DNA from: Duganella aceris
GTDB taxonomy: Bacteria > Pseudomonadota > Gammaproteobacteria > Burkholderiales > Burkholderiaceae_D
DNA: 64,000 nt
Reading direction: 5' to 3'
Assembly (NCBI RefSeq): GCF_011090165.1
Contig: NZ_JAADJT010000013.1
Span: 62,001-126,000 of the forward strand
Shown: positions 8,733 to 17,532 of the stretch, one piece after another
Position numbering within the stretch: position 1 is the first letter of the stretch
How the letters are laid out: every line of letters begins with the position of its first letter
The notes under the pieces: model-generated
The model's input: the letters and a program-made list of their open reading frames with translations, nothing else
What the model was told of the DNA's origin: nothing
Databases searched by the model: none
Translations under genes and position numbers: made by a program

Positions 8733-9665
8733 CTAGCTGATGGGCGTTGCGCCGGGCCAGCTGCCGCCGGCGCACAGTTGGGCGCTGACTTGCTGCACCA
8801 GCCGGCTAACCGCCGCCGCCGCGTTGGTCAGCGGGATGTTCTTGGAGGCGCACAACACCACGGTGCGCGAAATCGACGGGCTGTGGATGGGCTGGGCGCG
8901 CAGCATGCCGCGCTCCAGCTCGTCCAGCACCGGCGCGGCCGGGAGGATGGTGGCGCCCATGTCGGCCAGCAAGGCCGACTTGAGGATGGTGATGGAGTTG
9001 ATTTCGATCACCTTGGACAGCGTCAGCCCGGCCCCGCGCGCCACGCTTTCGATACGCGGCCGCACGCCGTGCTGCAGGCCGGGCAGGATCAGCGGCGCAG
9101 CCAGCGCCCGCTCCAGCGTCAGTGATTGCTCACCTTGCGCGTAGGCCGCATCGGTGCGGCAGATGAACCGCAGCTCTTCCTCGACCAGTGCCGTGGTCGC
9201 GAACTGCGCCAATTGGCCATCGTCGAATAGCACCGCCAGGTTGACGCGGCCGGATTTGAGCTGCTCGGCCAGGTTGCCGGTCAGTTCCTCGGTCAGCTGC
9301 AGCGTGATTTCCGGATACTGGACGCGGGTCGCGGTCAGCAACGGCAGCGCCAGCGCGCCGGAAATGCTGTGCGGCAGCCCCAGCGTGACGCTGCCGCTGG
9401 GCCGTTCGGCCGACTGCGCGACGGCGGAACGGGCGTCGGCCACCTGCTTGAGGATGGCTTGCGCGTGTTCATAAAAGATCTTGCCCGCGTCGGTGCTGAG
9501 CACGCCCTTGGCCGAGCGGTGCAGCAGCTGCACGCCGAGTTCCTCCTCCAGCTGGCGTAGTTGCTGCGTCAGCGCCGGCTGCGCGATGTGCAGCACCAGC
9601 GCGGCGCGCGACAGCGAGCCATGGTCGGCGATCGCAACAAAATATCGAAGTTGGCGTAATTCCAT
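8733..9665 (-). CDS. LysR-family transcriptional regulator (Nac/Cbl-like group)
   Basis: 310 residues. Residues 1-60 form the winged helix-turn-helix: MELRQLRYFVAIADHGSLSR, then AQPALTQQLRQLEEELG. The rest is the usual two-lobed effector-binding domain (from about residue 90, SGSVTLGLP). The ALTQQLRQLEEELGV pattern is typical of the nitrogen-assimilation-control-like subgroup, but the effector cannot be deduced. It lies upstream of the indolepyruvate oxidoreductase gene in the same direction with a 167-bp gap, so it might regulate that gene (inference). It is divergent from the HD-GYP gene at 9818. Confidence 0.88.
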   Translation of the reverse strand: MELRQLRYFVAIADHGSLSRAALVLHIAQPALTQQLRQLEEELGVQLLHRSAKGVLSTDAGKIFYEHAQAILKQVADARSAVAQSAERPSGSVTLGLPHSISGALALPLLTATRVQYPEITLQLTEELTGNLAEQLKSGRVNLAVLFDDGQLAQFATTALVEEELRFICRTDAAYAQGEQSLTLERALAAPLILPGLQHGVRPRIESVARGAGLTLSKVIEINSITILKSALLADMGATILPAAPVLDELERGMLRAQPIHSPSISRTVVLCASKNIPLTNAAAAVSRLVQQVSAQLCAGGSWPGATPIS

Positions 9666-9817
9666 GTAGTGAATGAGCTACATTAATACATCGGTGAAAG
9701 TGTTAGCATGGAAGAACAAGTCGTAGCGTTTGTAAACCTAATCCCGGCAGGAAACTATTTGTTATACTTTTATATCGGCGCGCCGGCGCTGGGCAGCATT
9801 TCTCTGTAGGTATCCGC

Positions 9818-11044
9818 ATGTTAAAGAAAGTCGACGCTTCCCAGCTCAAGGTAGGCATGTACATCCATGACCTGAGCTGCGATTGGATGACCCATCCGTT
9901 TGTACGGAACCGATTCCTGCTGTCCAGCAATGATGAGATCCGCAAGATCATCAATGCCGGCATCCACGACGTTGTCATCGACAGCGCCAAGGGCTTGGAC
10001 GTGCAGGATGCGCCCACCTTGGCAGAAGCGCAAGCGGCAACCGAACGTGAGATCGTTGAAATCGTCGCCAAGGCGCCGGTAGTCACCCGCGTTTCGCTGG
10101 GCGAGGAGATGAAGCGCGCGGTGCAGATCCGCCATCAGGCGTCGACGCTGGTGCGCACGGTGATGCAGGATGCCCGCCTCGGCAAGGCCATCGAGCTGGA
10201 CCAGGTGCAGCCGGTGGTGCAGAACATCACCGAGTCGATCCTGCGCAACCCAGGCGCGCTGGTCGGTCTGCTGCGGATCAAGAACAAGGACGATTACACC
10301 TTTTTGCACTCCGTTAGCGTATGTACGCTGCTGGTTGCTTTCTGCCGTTCGCGCAATATCCCGGCCGATGTGACCCACCAGGCGGGATTGGGCGGACTGC
10401 TGCACGACACCGGCAAGGCGCTGGTGCCGGACGCCATCCTCAATAAGCCAGGGCCGCTGACCGACGAGGAATTCGCCGTCATCAAGCGGCATCCGCAGGA
10501 TGGCTACGAAATCCTGCGCCAATCGCCGGAAATCGGTCCGATTCCGCTGGATATCACGCTGCACCACCACGAACGGCGCGACGGCAGCGGCTACCCGGGC
10601 AAGCAATCCAGCGATGACATCAGCGAATTGGCGCAGATGGCGGCCATTGTCGACGTGTACGACGCCATTACTGCCGATCGTTGCTATCACAAGGGGATGT
10701 CGGCGGCGGCGGCGCTGCGCAAGATTTACGAGTGGAGCAAGTTCCACTTCAATCCGACGTTTGCGCAGGAATTCATGCGTTGCGTCGGGATTTATCCGGT
10801 CGGCACCATGGTGATTCTGGAATCCGGGCGTCTGGGTGTGGTGATCGAACCACACGAAACCAATCTGCTGGCGCCCAAGGTCAACGTTTTCTTCCACACC
10901 AAAAAGAACGTCTACATCAAGCCGGAGACCATCGATTTGTCGCGGGGATTGGGATTTGGCGGCGGCGACAAGATCGTCGGGCACGAGTCGCCGGCCAAGT
11001 GGAACGTCGATCCGATGCGCTTCCTGACCCTGGCCGAGGCCTGA
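9818..11044 (+). CDS. HD-GYP domain cyclic-di-GMP phosphodiesterase with DUF3391
   Basis: 408 residues. Residues 1-120 match the DUF3391 type N-terminus (VDASQLKVGMYIHDLSCDWM). The HD-GYP domain follows with the metal ligands HDTGK near residue 196 and the signature HHHERRDGSGYP near residue 248, both intact, so hydrolysis of cyclic di-GMP is expected. A C-terminal extension of about 70 residues (GTMVILESGRLGVVIE...) is usual in this family. No membrane segments are seen, so it is cytosolic. It ends 3 bp from the stop of the convergent GGDEF gene, and the tad pilus locus lies beyond, suggesting that this pair tunes surface attachment (inference). Confidence 0.9.
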   Translation: MLKKVDASQLKVGMYIHDLSCDWMTHPFVRNRFLLSSNDEIRKIINAGIHDVVIDSAKGLDVQDAPTLAEAQAATEREIVEIVAKAPVVTRVSLGEEMKRAVQIRHQASTLVRTVMQDARLGKAIELDQVQPVVQNITESILRNPGALVGLLRIKNKDDYTFLHSVSVCTLLVAFCRSRNIPADVTHQAGLGGLLHDTGKALVPDAILNKPGPLTDEEFAVIKRHPQDGYEILRQSPEIGPIPLDITLHHHERRDGSGYPGKQSSDDISELAQMAAIVDVYDAITADRCYHKGMSAAAALRKIYEWSKFHFNPTFAQEFMRCVGIYPVGTMVILESGRLGVVIEPHETNLLAPKVNVFFHTKKNVYIKPETIDLSRGLGFGGGDKIVGHESPAKWNVDPMRFLTLAEA

Positions 11045-11047
11045 GCC

Positions 11048-12091
11048 TTAGAAGAATTCGGCGGTATCGTTGGATTCGATGGTCTGCAGCAGGCCGCCGC
11101 TGACCAGTTCGTCGTAGTGGCAGGCCAGGTTGCGGCCATGGCTTTTCGCGTAGTACAGCGCCTGGTCGGCGTGTCCCAGGATGATCACCGGCGCCTCCAG
11201 CGCGCTGATGCTGACGAAGCCCACACTCACCGTCACCTTGCCCACTTGCGGGAAATCATGCGACGCCACGTTCATGCGGAAGCGGTCGATGATCTTTTTC
11301 GCGTTGTCCAGCGTGGTGGAGCGCAGCAGCACGACGAATTCCTCGCCACCGAAGCGGAACACGCGGTCTTGCGCGCGGAACGAGGAGGTGAGCAGGTTGG
11401 CGATCAGGATCAGCACCTCATCGCCGTATAAATGTCCGAAACGGTCGTTAACGTGCTTGAAATGGTCCACATCGACCACCGCCAGCCATTCCTTTTCCTG
11501 CTCGCTGTGGGTGCGGCGCTCTTCCTCGCCCGGCAGGGTGATGGCGTCCTGCTCGGTGCTGGCGGCCAGCATCTTGGCCAGCTGGTCGTCGAAGGTCTTG
11601 CGGTTGAGCAGGCCGGTCAGCGAATCGCGTTCGCTGTAGTCCAGCAGGTTCTGGAAGTTGCGGTAGACGCTGACGATGCCGCCGATGACGTGCACGGTGT
11701 CGCTGGTGTATGGCGTCGGGTTGACGATTTCGAGGCAGGTGTCGGCCTTGTCGCCGAGCCAGATCGGCAGCCACAGCGTGTGCTCGCCGGCTTCGTTGGC
11801 GATGTCGGCGCCGGATTCGTGGCGCGCGATGCACTGCGCCAGCGCCGGGAAGGATTCGATCGGGCTGCCGGGATTGTGCAGGTCGGAAGTGTCGACCATG
11901 CGCGCGGCTTCGCCGGCGCTGATGATGGCGCGCGGCCGAACGAAGATCTTCCCCCTGACGGTGGCCAGGGTCAGCACGCGGACCAGACTGGCGTGGGCAA
12001 GCTCCTGCACCGCCGAGATCACCGAGATGTCGAGCATCGTGTGATCGCGGTGACCGGTCATGTCCACCATGTGTTTCAGTAGGGAATCCAT
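11048..12091 (-). CDS. GGDEF-domain diguanylate cyclase
   Basis: 347 residues from the chosen ATG. The first 170 residues look like a GAF-type sensor. The GGDEF domain follows with DSLTGLLNRKTFDD, DVDHFKHVND and the active-site loop FRFGGEEF near residue 247. GGEEF is a catalytically competent variant. No clear RxxD inhibitory site is seen just before it. The chosen start (ATGGATTCC) has AGAGAAG close upstream; the frame also extends to a GTG at 12181 and an ATG at 12160, so a longer form of up to 377 residues is possible. It would make cyclic di-GMP from two GTP. It is tail to tail with the HD-GYP gene. Confidence 0.87.
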   Translation of the reverse strand: MDSLLKHMVDMTGHRDHTMLDISVISAVQELAHASLVRVLTLATVRGKIFVRPRAIISAGEAARMVDTSDLHNPGSPIESFPALAQCIARHESGADIANEAGEHTLWLPIWLGDKADTCLEIVNPTPYTSDTVHVIGGIVSVYRNFQNLLDYSERDSLTGLLNRKTFDDQLAKMLAASTEQDAITLPGEEERRTHSEQEKEWLAVVDVDHFKHVNDRFGHLYGDEVLILIANLLTSSFRAQDRVFRFGGEEFVVLLRSTTLDNAKKIIDRFRMNVASHDFPQVGKVTVSVGFVSISALEAPVIILGHADQALYYAKSHGRNLACHYDELVSGGLLQTIESNDTAEFF

Positions 12092-12561
12092 TTTCTTCTC
12101 TGGAAAATAATCACACAAATACTGCGTTCGCCACGTTTCGTTCACGCCTATCAAGCCCATCTCTTTGATAGTCAGGCGCACTGTGAAGCAACACGGGGCC
12201 TTTCCAAAGAACAGCTAAGCAGGATAATGGCTTTTTGCTAGCAAGGCAATTCATGTGTGCGAAAAAAAACTCCATTGATATGAAATGCAACCTTTTTCCG
12301 ACAGCGTAGCGTTCCCGCAAGCAATTTCAGCGGACTGGTCTGAAAGCTGGTGCAGTGTGACATATGCGGGCGACGCCGTGTGTCTTGCGGAGCGATTTTC
12401 TTCATCGTACCGGAAATAATTCCACATGGAAAACTTGCGTGAAGTCAACTCTCTGATTTCCTCGATCCGTATAGTGAACGCAATGGCGCGGCAACGGCGG
12501 CAAAGCATCGGCCGGCCGTCCGCGCCAGGGGTTTTTTATGGACTCAACCGAGGAGTACAAC
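12092..12561. other. Non-coding gap upstream of flp
   Basis: About 470 bp between the divergent GGDEF gene and the pilin gene flp. It must hold both promoters. It includes an AT-rich stretch (12230-12300) with runs of A. If the GGDEF gene uses its upstream GTG at 12181, part of this gap is coding. I see no tRNA, clear riboswitch or strong repeat in it. Confidence 0.5.
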
Positions 12562-12741
12562 ATGCACGCGCTTATTGCAGCAGCAAAGGAGTTTGCGCAC
12601 GACGAGGACGGCATCACTGCCATTGAGTACGGCCTGATCGCGGCGACCATGGTGGCCGCCGTGGTCGCCGCGTTCGGCTTCCTGACGCCGGCGCTGAGGG
12701 ATGCGTTCGAAGCGATCGCCGAAAAAATCACGGCGCCGTAA
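12562..12741 (+). CDS. flp: Flp-type pilin (type IVb prepilin)
   Basis: 59 residues. The short leader MHALIAAAKEFAHDEDG is followed by ITAIEYGLIAATMVAAVVA, the classic Flp processing site after glycine with the invariant Glu five residues into the mature protein. The mature pilin is about 42 residues and almost all hydrophobic helix. The chosen ATG has a strong GAGGAG site 6 bp upstream; an in-frame ATG at 12538 lacks one. The product is the major subunit of the tad pilus, processed by the peptidase encoded next and assembled by the products of the downstream genes. A stem-loop after the stop probably lets pilin mRNA exceed that of the rest of the operon. Confidence 0.93.
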   Translation: MHALIAAAKEFAHDEDGITAIEYGLIAATMVAAVVAAFGFLTPALRDAFEAIAEKITAP

Positions 12742-12748
12742 GCATCGG

Positions 12749-12777
12749 GCTTTCCAGCCGAGGCCTGGCTGGAAAGC
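12749..12777 (+). terminator. Hairpin after flp, probable partial terminator
   Basis: The arms GCTTTCCAGCC (12749-12759) and GGCTGGAAAGC (12767-12777) are exact complements with a 7-nt loop, followed by CTTTCG. The U-run is weak, so leaky termination or 3'-end mRNA protection is likely. Its position between the major pilin and the assembly genes supports a role in setting their expression ratio. Confidence 0.75.
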
Positions 12778-12797
12778 CTTTCGACGGAGACGCCACC

Positions 12798-13328
12798 ATG
12801 TTCAACGCCATCGAAGTGATTTTGATCTGCCTGGTCGCCCAAGCAGCGGTGACCGATCTGGCGATGCGCAAGATTCCCAACGTTCTGATCCTCAGCGGCC
12901 TGTTGCTGGCGCTGATACTGCATTTGCTTGCAGGGCAGCCGTGGGCGCCGGTAACACAATGGCTGGCCGGCTGTCTGGCCGGCTTTTTTTTATTCCTGCC
13001 GCTGTATCTGCTGCGCGGCATGGCCGCCGGCGATGTCAAGCTGATGGCCATGGTCGGCGCCTTTGGTGGGCCGCTGGAGGCGGTGCGGATCGCGGCGGTG
13101 TCGTGTCTGATCGGCGGCGTCCTGGCGTTGCTGCTGCTGTGGTGGAACGGCCGCTGGCGTGACGGCTGGCGCAATCTGGCGCAGCTCTGCCGGCCGCTGC
13201 TGTTGCGCCTGCTCGGTGTGCCGCTGCTGCCGGTGCCGCTGGCGCCGTCGGCCAGCGTCGGCGGCGTTCCCTATGGGGTGGCGATCGCGCTCGGCACCGT
13301 CGCGGTTGTGGCATGGACGCATCGTTGA
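12798..13328 (+). CDS. tadV: Prepilin peptidase TadV/CpaA (A24 family)
   Basis: 176 residues, nearly all membrane segments. The two catalytic aspartates of the A24 aspartyl peptidases are visible: VTDLAMRKIPN near residue 20 and the GxGD-like AAGDVKLM near residue 77. This is the short form without the N-methylase domain found in PilD, as expected for tad peptidases. It cleaves the Flp leader in the inner membrane. It follows flp by 56 bp, with the hairpin between. Confidence 0.9.
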   Translation: MFNAIEVILICLVAQAAVTDLAMRKIPNVLILSGLLLALILHLLAGQPWAPVTQWLAGCLAGFFLFLPLYLLRGMAAGDVKLMAMVGAFGGPLEAVRIAAVSCLIGGVLALLLLWWNGRWRDGWRNLAQLCRPLLLRLLGVPLLPVPLAPSASVGGVPYGVAIALGTVAVVAWTHR

Positions 13329-13427
13329 AGCGAGGAAAGGCTCAACCTTGCTGCGTGTCAATGTCCACACAGCATGGACCGATAAACTGATTCCCAGACG
13401 TAACAATACCTTGCTGCGGAGAAGATC

Positions 13428-14804
13428 ATGCTTGCTCTTGAATCCCCATCCCCCTACGCCCAGCAGTGCGACGCGGAGCAGGACGCCGCGCTGCCGCCGC
13501 AGCCGAAATCGGTGCGCGACACCGGCCTGACGCAGCAGCTGATCGTCGAGCTGCTCGCCAAGGCGATGTACCTCGGCGGCAAGACCCATCTGCCGGTGCT
13601 GACCACCCGGCTGCATTTGTCGATCAACGTGCTGCGCGAGGTGTTCGATTTCATGGTGGCCGAACAGGTGGCCGAGGTGGCGTGGCGCGGCGAGTCCGAC
13701 ATCGACGTCCAATACCAGCTGACCAACGCCGGCAAGCAGCGCGCCAGCGCGTGGCTGGAGCGCTGCCCCTACGTCGGGCCGGCGCCGGTGACGCTGGACG
13801 CGTACCGCGCGATGGTCGAGCGCCAGGCCGTCCAGGCGCCGCACTGCGCCGACGAGCTGGCGGCCGAATTCGCCGACGGCCTGCTCGACCCCGCGTTACA
13901 GCGCATGCTGGGCGCGGCGATGTACTCGGGCCGCAGCATTTTGCTGTACGGGCCTTCGGGCAGCGGCAAGTCGACGCTGGCGCGCCGCCTGGGCGGCTTG
14001 CTGCCGGGGGTGATCGCGGTGCCGCACGCGCTGGTGGTGGGACAGGACATCGTCCAGGTCTACGATGCGGCGCTGCACTGCGCGCCGCAGGGCCCGGCGC
14101 CGCGCCAGCCGCGCCAGTTGCCGCAGCAGCGCGGCGGCGATCCGCGCTGGGTGCTGTGCCGGCGGCCGGTGGTGGTGCTGGACGGCGAGCTTGATTCGGC
14201 CATGCTCGATCCGCAATTGGACCATCACAGCGGCTGCTATCGGGCGCCGCCGCAGCTGAAGGCCAACAATGGCTTGCTGATCGTCGATGATCTGGGACGC
14301 CAGCGCATGCCGGCGGCCGAGCTGCTGAACCGCTTCGCGTTGGCGCGGGAACTGGAACGCAGCCAGTTGTCGCTGGCCGGCGGTTGTCACTTCAACGCGC
14401 CGTGCCGCATGCGCCTGGTGTTCGCCACCAGTCTGGCGCCGGAGTCGTTGTTCGATGCGGCGGCCTTGCGCCGGGTCGGCTACAAGGTGGCGGTGGGTGC
14501 GCTCAGCGTCGCCAACTACCGCACGCTGTTGCGCCAGCAGTGCCTGAGCGCCGGTGTGGCCTACGACGATGCGGCGCTGCGCTATCTGCTCGACGAGCTG
14601 CACGCCGGCAGCGGCTTGCCGCTGTTGGCCTGTTATCCGCGCGAGATCGTCGGTCGCATCGTCGATTTCGCGGGCTTCATGGGTGAGCCGGCGCGGCTGT
14701 CGGTCGCGGCGCTGGACCAGGCCTGGACCAGCATGTTCGCCGGCTGCGGCGCGCTGCCCGACGGCGATGTCGAGGCCGATCTGCTGGAGCCTCGGATAGC
14801 ATGA
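13428..14804 (+). CDS. AAA ATPase of the tad locus, function unknown
   Basis: 458 residues, cytosolic. Residues 30-110 resemble a winged-helix domain. From about residue 155 there is an AAA-type ATPase: Walker A YGPSGSGKST, a Walker B-like LLIVDDLGRQ and a sensor-like RLVFATSLAPE. A helical lid follows at the C-terminus. The start ATG has a GGAG site. The stop overlaps the ATG of cpaB by 4 bp, so it is translationally linked to the pilus operon. It is not TadA or TadZ, both of which occur further downstream, so it is an extra ATPase in the locus; a regulatory or assembly role is only inferred from position. Confidence 0.7.
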   Translation: MLALESPSPYAQQCDAEQDAALPPQPKSVRDTGLTQQLIVELLAKAMYLGGKTHLPVLTTRLHLSINVLREVFDFMVAEQVAEVAWRGESDIDVQYQLTNAGKQRASAWLERCPYVGPAPVTLDAYRAMVERQAVQAPHCADELAAEFADGLLDPALQRMLGAAMYSGRSILLYGPSGSGKSTLARRLGGLLPGVIAVPHALVVGQDIVQVYDAALHCAPQGPAPRQPRQLPQQRGGDPRWVLCRRPVVVLDGELDSAMLDPQLDHHSGCYRAPPQLKANNGLLIVDDLGRQRMPAAELLNRFALARELERSQLSLAGGCHFNAPCRMRLVFATSLAPESLFDAAALRRVGYKVAVGALSVANYRTLLRQQCLSAGVAYDDAALRYLLDELHAGSGLPLLACYPREIVGRIVDFAGFMGEPARLSVAALDQAWTSMFAGCGALPDGDVEADLLEPRIA

Positions 14805-15652
14805 AGAACCGGCGCGCACTGTTGATGATGGCGTTGGCCGTCGCGTTCGGGCTGGCGGCGGTGGCGCTGGCTTCGCGCTGGCTGCTGCGGCAGACGCCCG
14901 GCGCGTCGAACAGGATCGTGGTGGCTGCGGCCGACGTCAATCTGGGGCAGCGTCTGACGCCGGAGATGCTCAAGTCGTTGGACTGGCCGGCCGATAGCCT
15001 GCCGCGCGGCGCGTTGCGCGATGCTTCCCGGCTGGTGGGGCGGGTGTTGAAAACCAGCGTGCTGCGCGACGAGCCGCTGAGCGAGGCCAAGCTGGCGCCG
15101 GCCGGCACGCTGGGCGGGCTGTCGGCGCTGATCGCCGAGGGCAAGCGGGCGATCACGGTGCGGGTCAACGATGTGGTGGGGGTGGCCGGCTTTGCGTTGC
15201 CGGGGAATTTCGTCGATATCCTGGTCAATACGCAAGCGGCGGGCGTCGGCCGGGAAAGTGCGATTTCCAAGATTGTGCTGGAGCGGATCCTGGTGCTGGC
15301 GGTGGCGCAGGAGGTGGGGCGCGATGAGACCAAGCCGCGCGTGGTCAACGCGGTCACGCTGGAGGTGACGCCGGCGCAGGCCGAGAACCTGGATCTGGCG
15401 CGCAGCGTCGGCACCTTGTCGCTGGCGTTGCGCAATCAGGTCGATCCCCGGCCGGGGGTGACGGAGGGGGCGACCAAGTTGACCTTGCTCGGCGCGCAGG
15501 GCGCGCAGGTGGCTGCTGCATCGCCGGCCGAGCTGCCGGTGGCGCAGACGGCGGCGCAGGCCAGACCGCGCGCGCAGATGGCTTCGGCCGCCGCGCCGCG
15601 TGCCTGCATCGGCGTCATCGCGGGCGTGCAGCGCACGCAGGAATGCCTGTGA
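14801..15652 (+). CDS. cpaB: Flp pilus assembly protein CpaB/RcpC
   Basis: 283 residues. One N-terminal membrane segment (about residues 7-29) is followed by an SAF domain (RIVVAAADVNLGQRLTPEML, residues 38-57) and the RcpC-type domain with GKRAITVRVNDVVGVAGFALPGNFVDIL. CpaB is a periplasmic, inner-membrane-anchored protein that works with the secretin in tad pilus assembly. The start overlaps the preceding ATPase stop (ATGA). The C-terminal 60 residues are rich in Ala and Gln. Confidence 0.9.
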   Translation: MKNRRALLMMALAVAFGLAAVALASRWLLRQTPGASNRIVVAAADVNLGQRLTPEMLKSLDWPADSLPRGALRDASRLVGRVLKTSVLRDEPLSEAKLAPAGTLGGLSALIAEGKRAITVRVNDVVGVAGFALPGNFVDILVNTQAAGVGRESAISKIVLERILVLAVAQEVGRDETKPRVVNAVTLEVTPAQAENLDLARSVGTLSLALRNQVDPRPGVTEGATKLTLLGAQGAQVAAASPAELPVAQTAAQARPRAQMASAAAPRACIGVIAGVQRTQECL

Positions 15653-15659
15653 GCCCGTC

Positions 15660-17231
15660 ATGGACCCGCGCTCCCACATCATGCCGGCAGGCGGCCGGGC
15701 GTGCCTTGCGCACCGCGCGCGGCGCGTCCTCGCCTTCCTGTGGGTGCTGCCCGCTCTACTGATCCCGACGACGGCGCCGTATGCGGCCATTCGCGCCGCC
15801 GGCGCCGGCGCCACCGCCACCGCCGCCACCGCCACCGCCGCCACCGCCGCCACCGCCACCACCGCCACCGCCACCACCGCCACCGCCGCGCCGGCCGACG
15901 GCGGGTTGCGCTGCGGCGGACAGGCGGCGGCGCCGGGGAGCTTATCGCTGCAGCTGGGGAAGTCGACGCTGATGCGCATGCCGGAGCCGGTACAGGCGCG
16001 CAGCGTCGGCAATCCGGCGGTGCTGCAGGCGATGCTGGTGGCGCCGGACACCTTGTACGTGGTCGGCGTCGACATCGGCAGCAGCAATATGATCGTGCAG
16101 GGCAGCAGCGGCTTGTGCAACGTGATCGAGGTAGTGGTGAGCATCGACCCCGGCGCCTTGCAGCAATCGCTGGCCGCGCTGATGCCGGAGCAGAAGGACA
16201 TCCAGGTCAGCGGCGCCGGCGACACGCTGGTCCTCAGCGGCACCGTCAGCGACGCGCAGGCCGCATCGCGCGTATTGGAGCTGGCGGCGGCCTTCGTGCG
16301 CCGTCCCGCGCGCCCGCTCGATATCGGCAGGAGCGACAAGGGCGACGCGATGTCGGTACAGGCGGGAGCAGCGGCCGCGCCGGGCGGCACGCGCATCGTC
16401 AACTTCCTCAACGTCGGCGCGCCGCAGCAGGTGATGTTGGAAGTGAAGATTGCCGAAGTCTCCAAATCCCTGCTGGACAAACTGGAGGCCGGCCTGTCGC
16501 TGAACATCGGCGGCGGCAGCTGGGCCGGCGCGCTGTCGGCGAATTTCATCAGCGGCGCGCTGAAAGGCCTGCTCACCGTCGGCAAGCCGGTCGGCGACCA
16601 CCTCGGACTGGCCGCCGAAAAGCAGGATGGCCTGGTCCGCATCCTGGCCGAGCCGACGGTGATGGCGATCAGCGGCCAGGAAGGCAGCTTCCTCGCCGGC
16701 GGCAAGATCTTCATCCCGGTCGCGCAGGACAACAACAAAATCACGCTGGAGGAAAGAGAGTTCGGCGTCGGTCTGCGCTTCACGCCCACGGTGCTGGCCG
16801 GCGGCCGCATCAACCTGCGGGTGGCGCCGGAGGTGTCCGAGCTGTCGCGTGAAGGCGTCGGCATCTCGTCGGCGGGAGTGAGCGGCCGCGCCATCCTGCC
16901 GCTGATCACCACACGCCGCGCCGCCACCACGGTGGAGCTGTACGACGGCCAGAGTTTCGCCATCGGGGGTCTGATCAAGAACAGCCAGACCACCAACATC
17001 AACGGCCTGCCCATCCTCGGCGAGCTGCCGGTGCTGGGCGCGCTGTTCCGCAGCACCGACTTCCAGCAGGACCGCACCGAGTTGCTGTTTGTCGTCACAC
17101 CCCACTTGGTGCAACCGCTTCCGGCCAATTACAGGCTGCCGACCGACAGCGTCGCCCCGCCGGGGCGCGCCCGGCTTTTCCTCGGCGGCCAGATGGAAGG
17201 CGCGCCGGCCCAGGGCACGGAACGCAAATAA
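15660..17231 (+). CDS. rcpA: Tad pilus outer-membrane secretin RcpA/CpaC
   Basis: 523 residues from the ATG 7 bp after the cpaB stop. A long signal-peptide region with a hydrophobic stretch (VLAFLWVLPALLIP) is followed by a low-complexity Ala/Thr run encoded by a triplet-type repeat, a BON-like domain (EQKDIQVSGAGDTLVLSGTV) and the secretin domain (VMLEVKIAEVSK, then TTVELYDGQSFAIGGLI and PILGELPVLGALF). It forms the outer-membrane ring through which the Flp pilus leaves the cell. The repeat linker is unusual and may differ in length between strains. Confidence 0.92.
   Translation: MDPRSHIMPAGGRACLAHRARRVLAFLWVLPALLIPTTAPYAAIRAAGAGATATAATATAATAATATTATATTATAAPADGGLRCGGQAAAPGSLSLQLGKSTLMRMPEPVQARSVGNPAVLQAMLVAPDTLYVVGVDIGSSNMIVQGSSGLCNVIEVVVSIDPGALQQSLAALMPEQKDIQVSGAGDTLVLSGTVSDAQAASRVLELAAAFVRRPARPLDIGRSDKGDAMSVQAGAAAAPGGTRIVNFLNVGAPQQVMLEVKIAEVSKSLLDKLEAGLSLNIGGGSWAGALSANFISGALKGLLTVGKPVGDHLGLAAEKQDGLVRILAEPTVMAISGQEGSFLAGGKIFIPVAQDNNKITLEEREFGVGLRFTPTVLAGGRINLRVAPEVSELSREGVGISSAGVSGRAILPLITTRRAATTVELYDGQSFAIGGLIKNSQTTNINGLPILGELPVLGALFRSTDFQQDRTELLFVVTPHLVQPLPANYRLPTDSVAPPGRARLFLGGQMEGAPAQGTERK
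15811..15888 (+). repeat. CCACCG-type microsatellite inside the secretin gene
   Basis: About 78 bp composed almost only of CCACCG and CCGCCA units. In the gene frame it encodes Ala and Thr only; in another frame it reads as polyproline. Units are multiples of three bases, so slippage would change linker length without breaking the frame. Confidence 0.9.
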
Positions 17232-17244
17232 CCAGGGAACGATC

Positions 17245-17523
17245 ATGCGATACCTACTTTGCCTGCTGACGGCGGGCACGCTGTCTGCCTGCGTCTCCGG
17301 CGTGACTTCGACCACGCCGCAATGGGATGCCCGCTTCGGCGCCGACGTGCGCATCGCGCTGGCGCGGCAGATCATCGATCCGGATGCCGGCCGCAATACC
17401 GATCCGGTGGCGGGCATGGACGGCCGCGCCGCGCGCTCCGCCTTCGAGCGCTATCAGAAAGCGTCCAGCGAGCCGGCGCCGCAGCCGTCCAGTTTCACCA
17501 TCGGCGTCAGCGGATCGAAGTAG
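17245..17523 (+). CDS. Small lipoprotein of the tad locus
   Basis: 92 residues. The signal peptide MRYLLCLLTAGTLSAC ends in a lipobox (LSAC), so it is predicted to be a lipoprotein with lipidated Cys16. The mature part holds QWDARFGADVRIALARQIIDP, a pattern I associate with small proteins between the secretin and cpaE genes in Burkholderiales tad loci. It may act as a secretin pilot, as small lipoproteins do in other secretion systems, but that is inference. The ATG has GGGA 7 bp upstream and lies 13 bp after the secretin stop. Confidence 0.75.
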   Translation: MRYLLCLLTAGTLSACVSGVTSTTPQWDARFGADVRIALARQIIDPDAGRNTDPVAGMDGRAARSAFERYQKASSEPAPQPSSFTIGVSGSK

Positions 17524-17532
17524 GAGGCGGCC

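Noticed and set aside
15811..15888. Phase variation of the secretin by repeat slippage
   Set aside because: The units are multiples of three bases, so unit gain or loss keeps the frame. Only length variation is likely.
15781..15972. A polyproline protein in an alternate frame of the secretin gene
   Set aside because: The proline run comes from the CCACCG microsatellite read in the wrong frame.
14633..17128. An 831-codon open frame antisense to the cpaB-rcpA region
   Set aside because: It covers the CCACCG repeat in reverse and parts of two coding genes; composition is that of a shadow frame.
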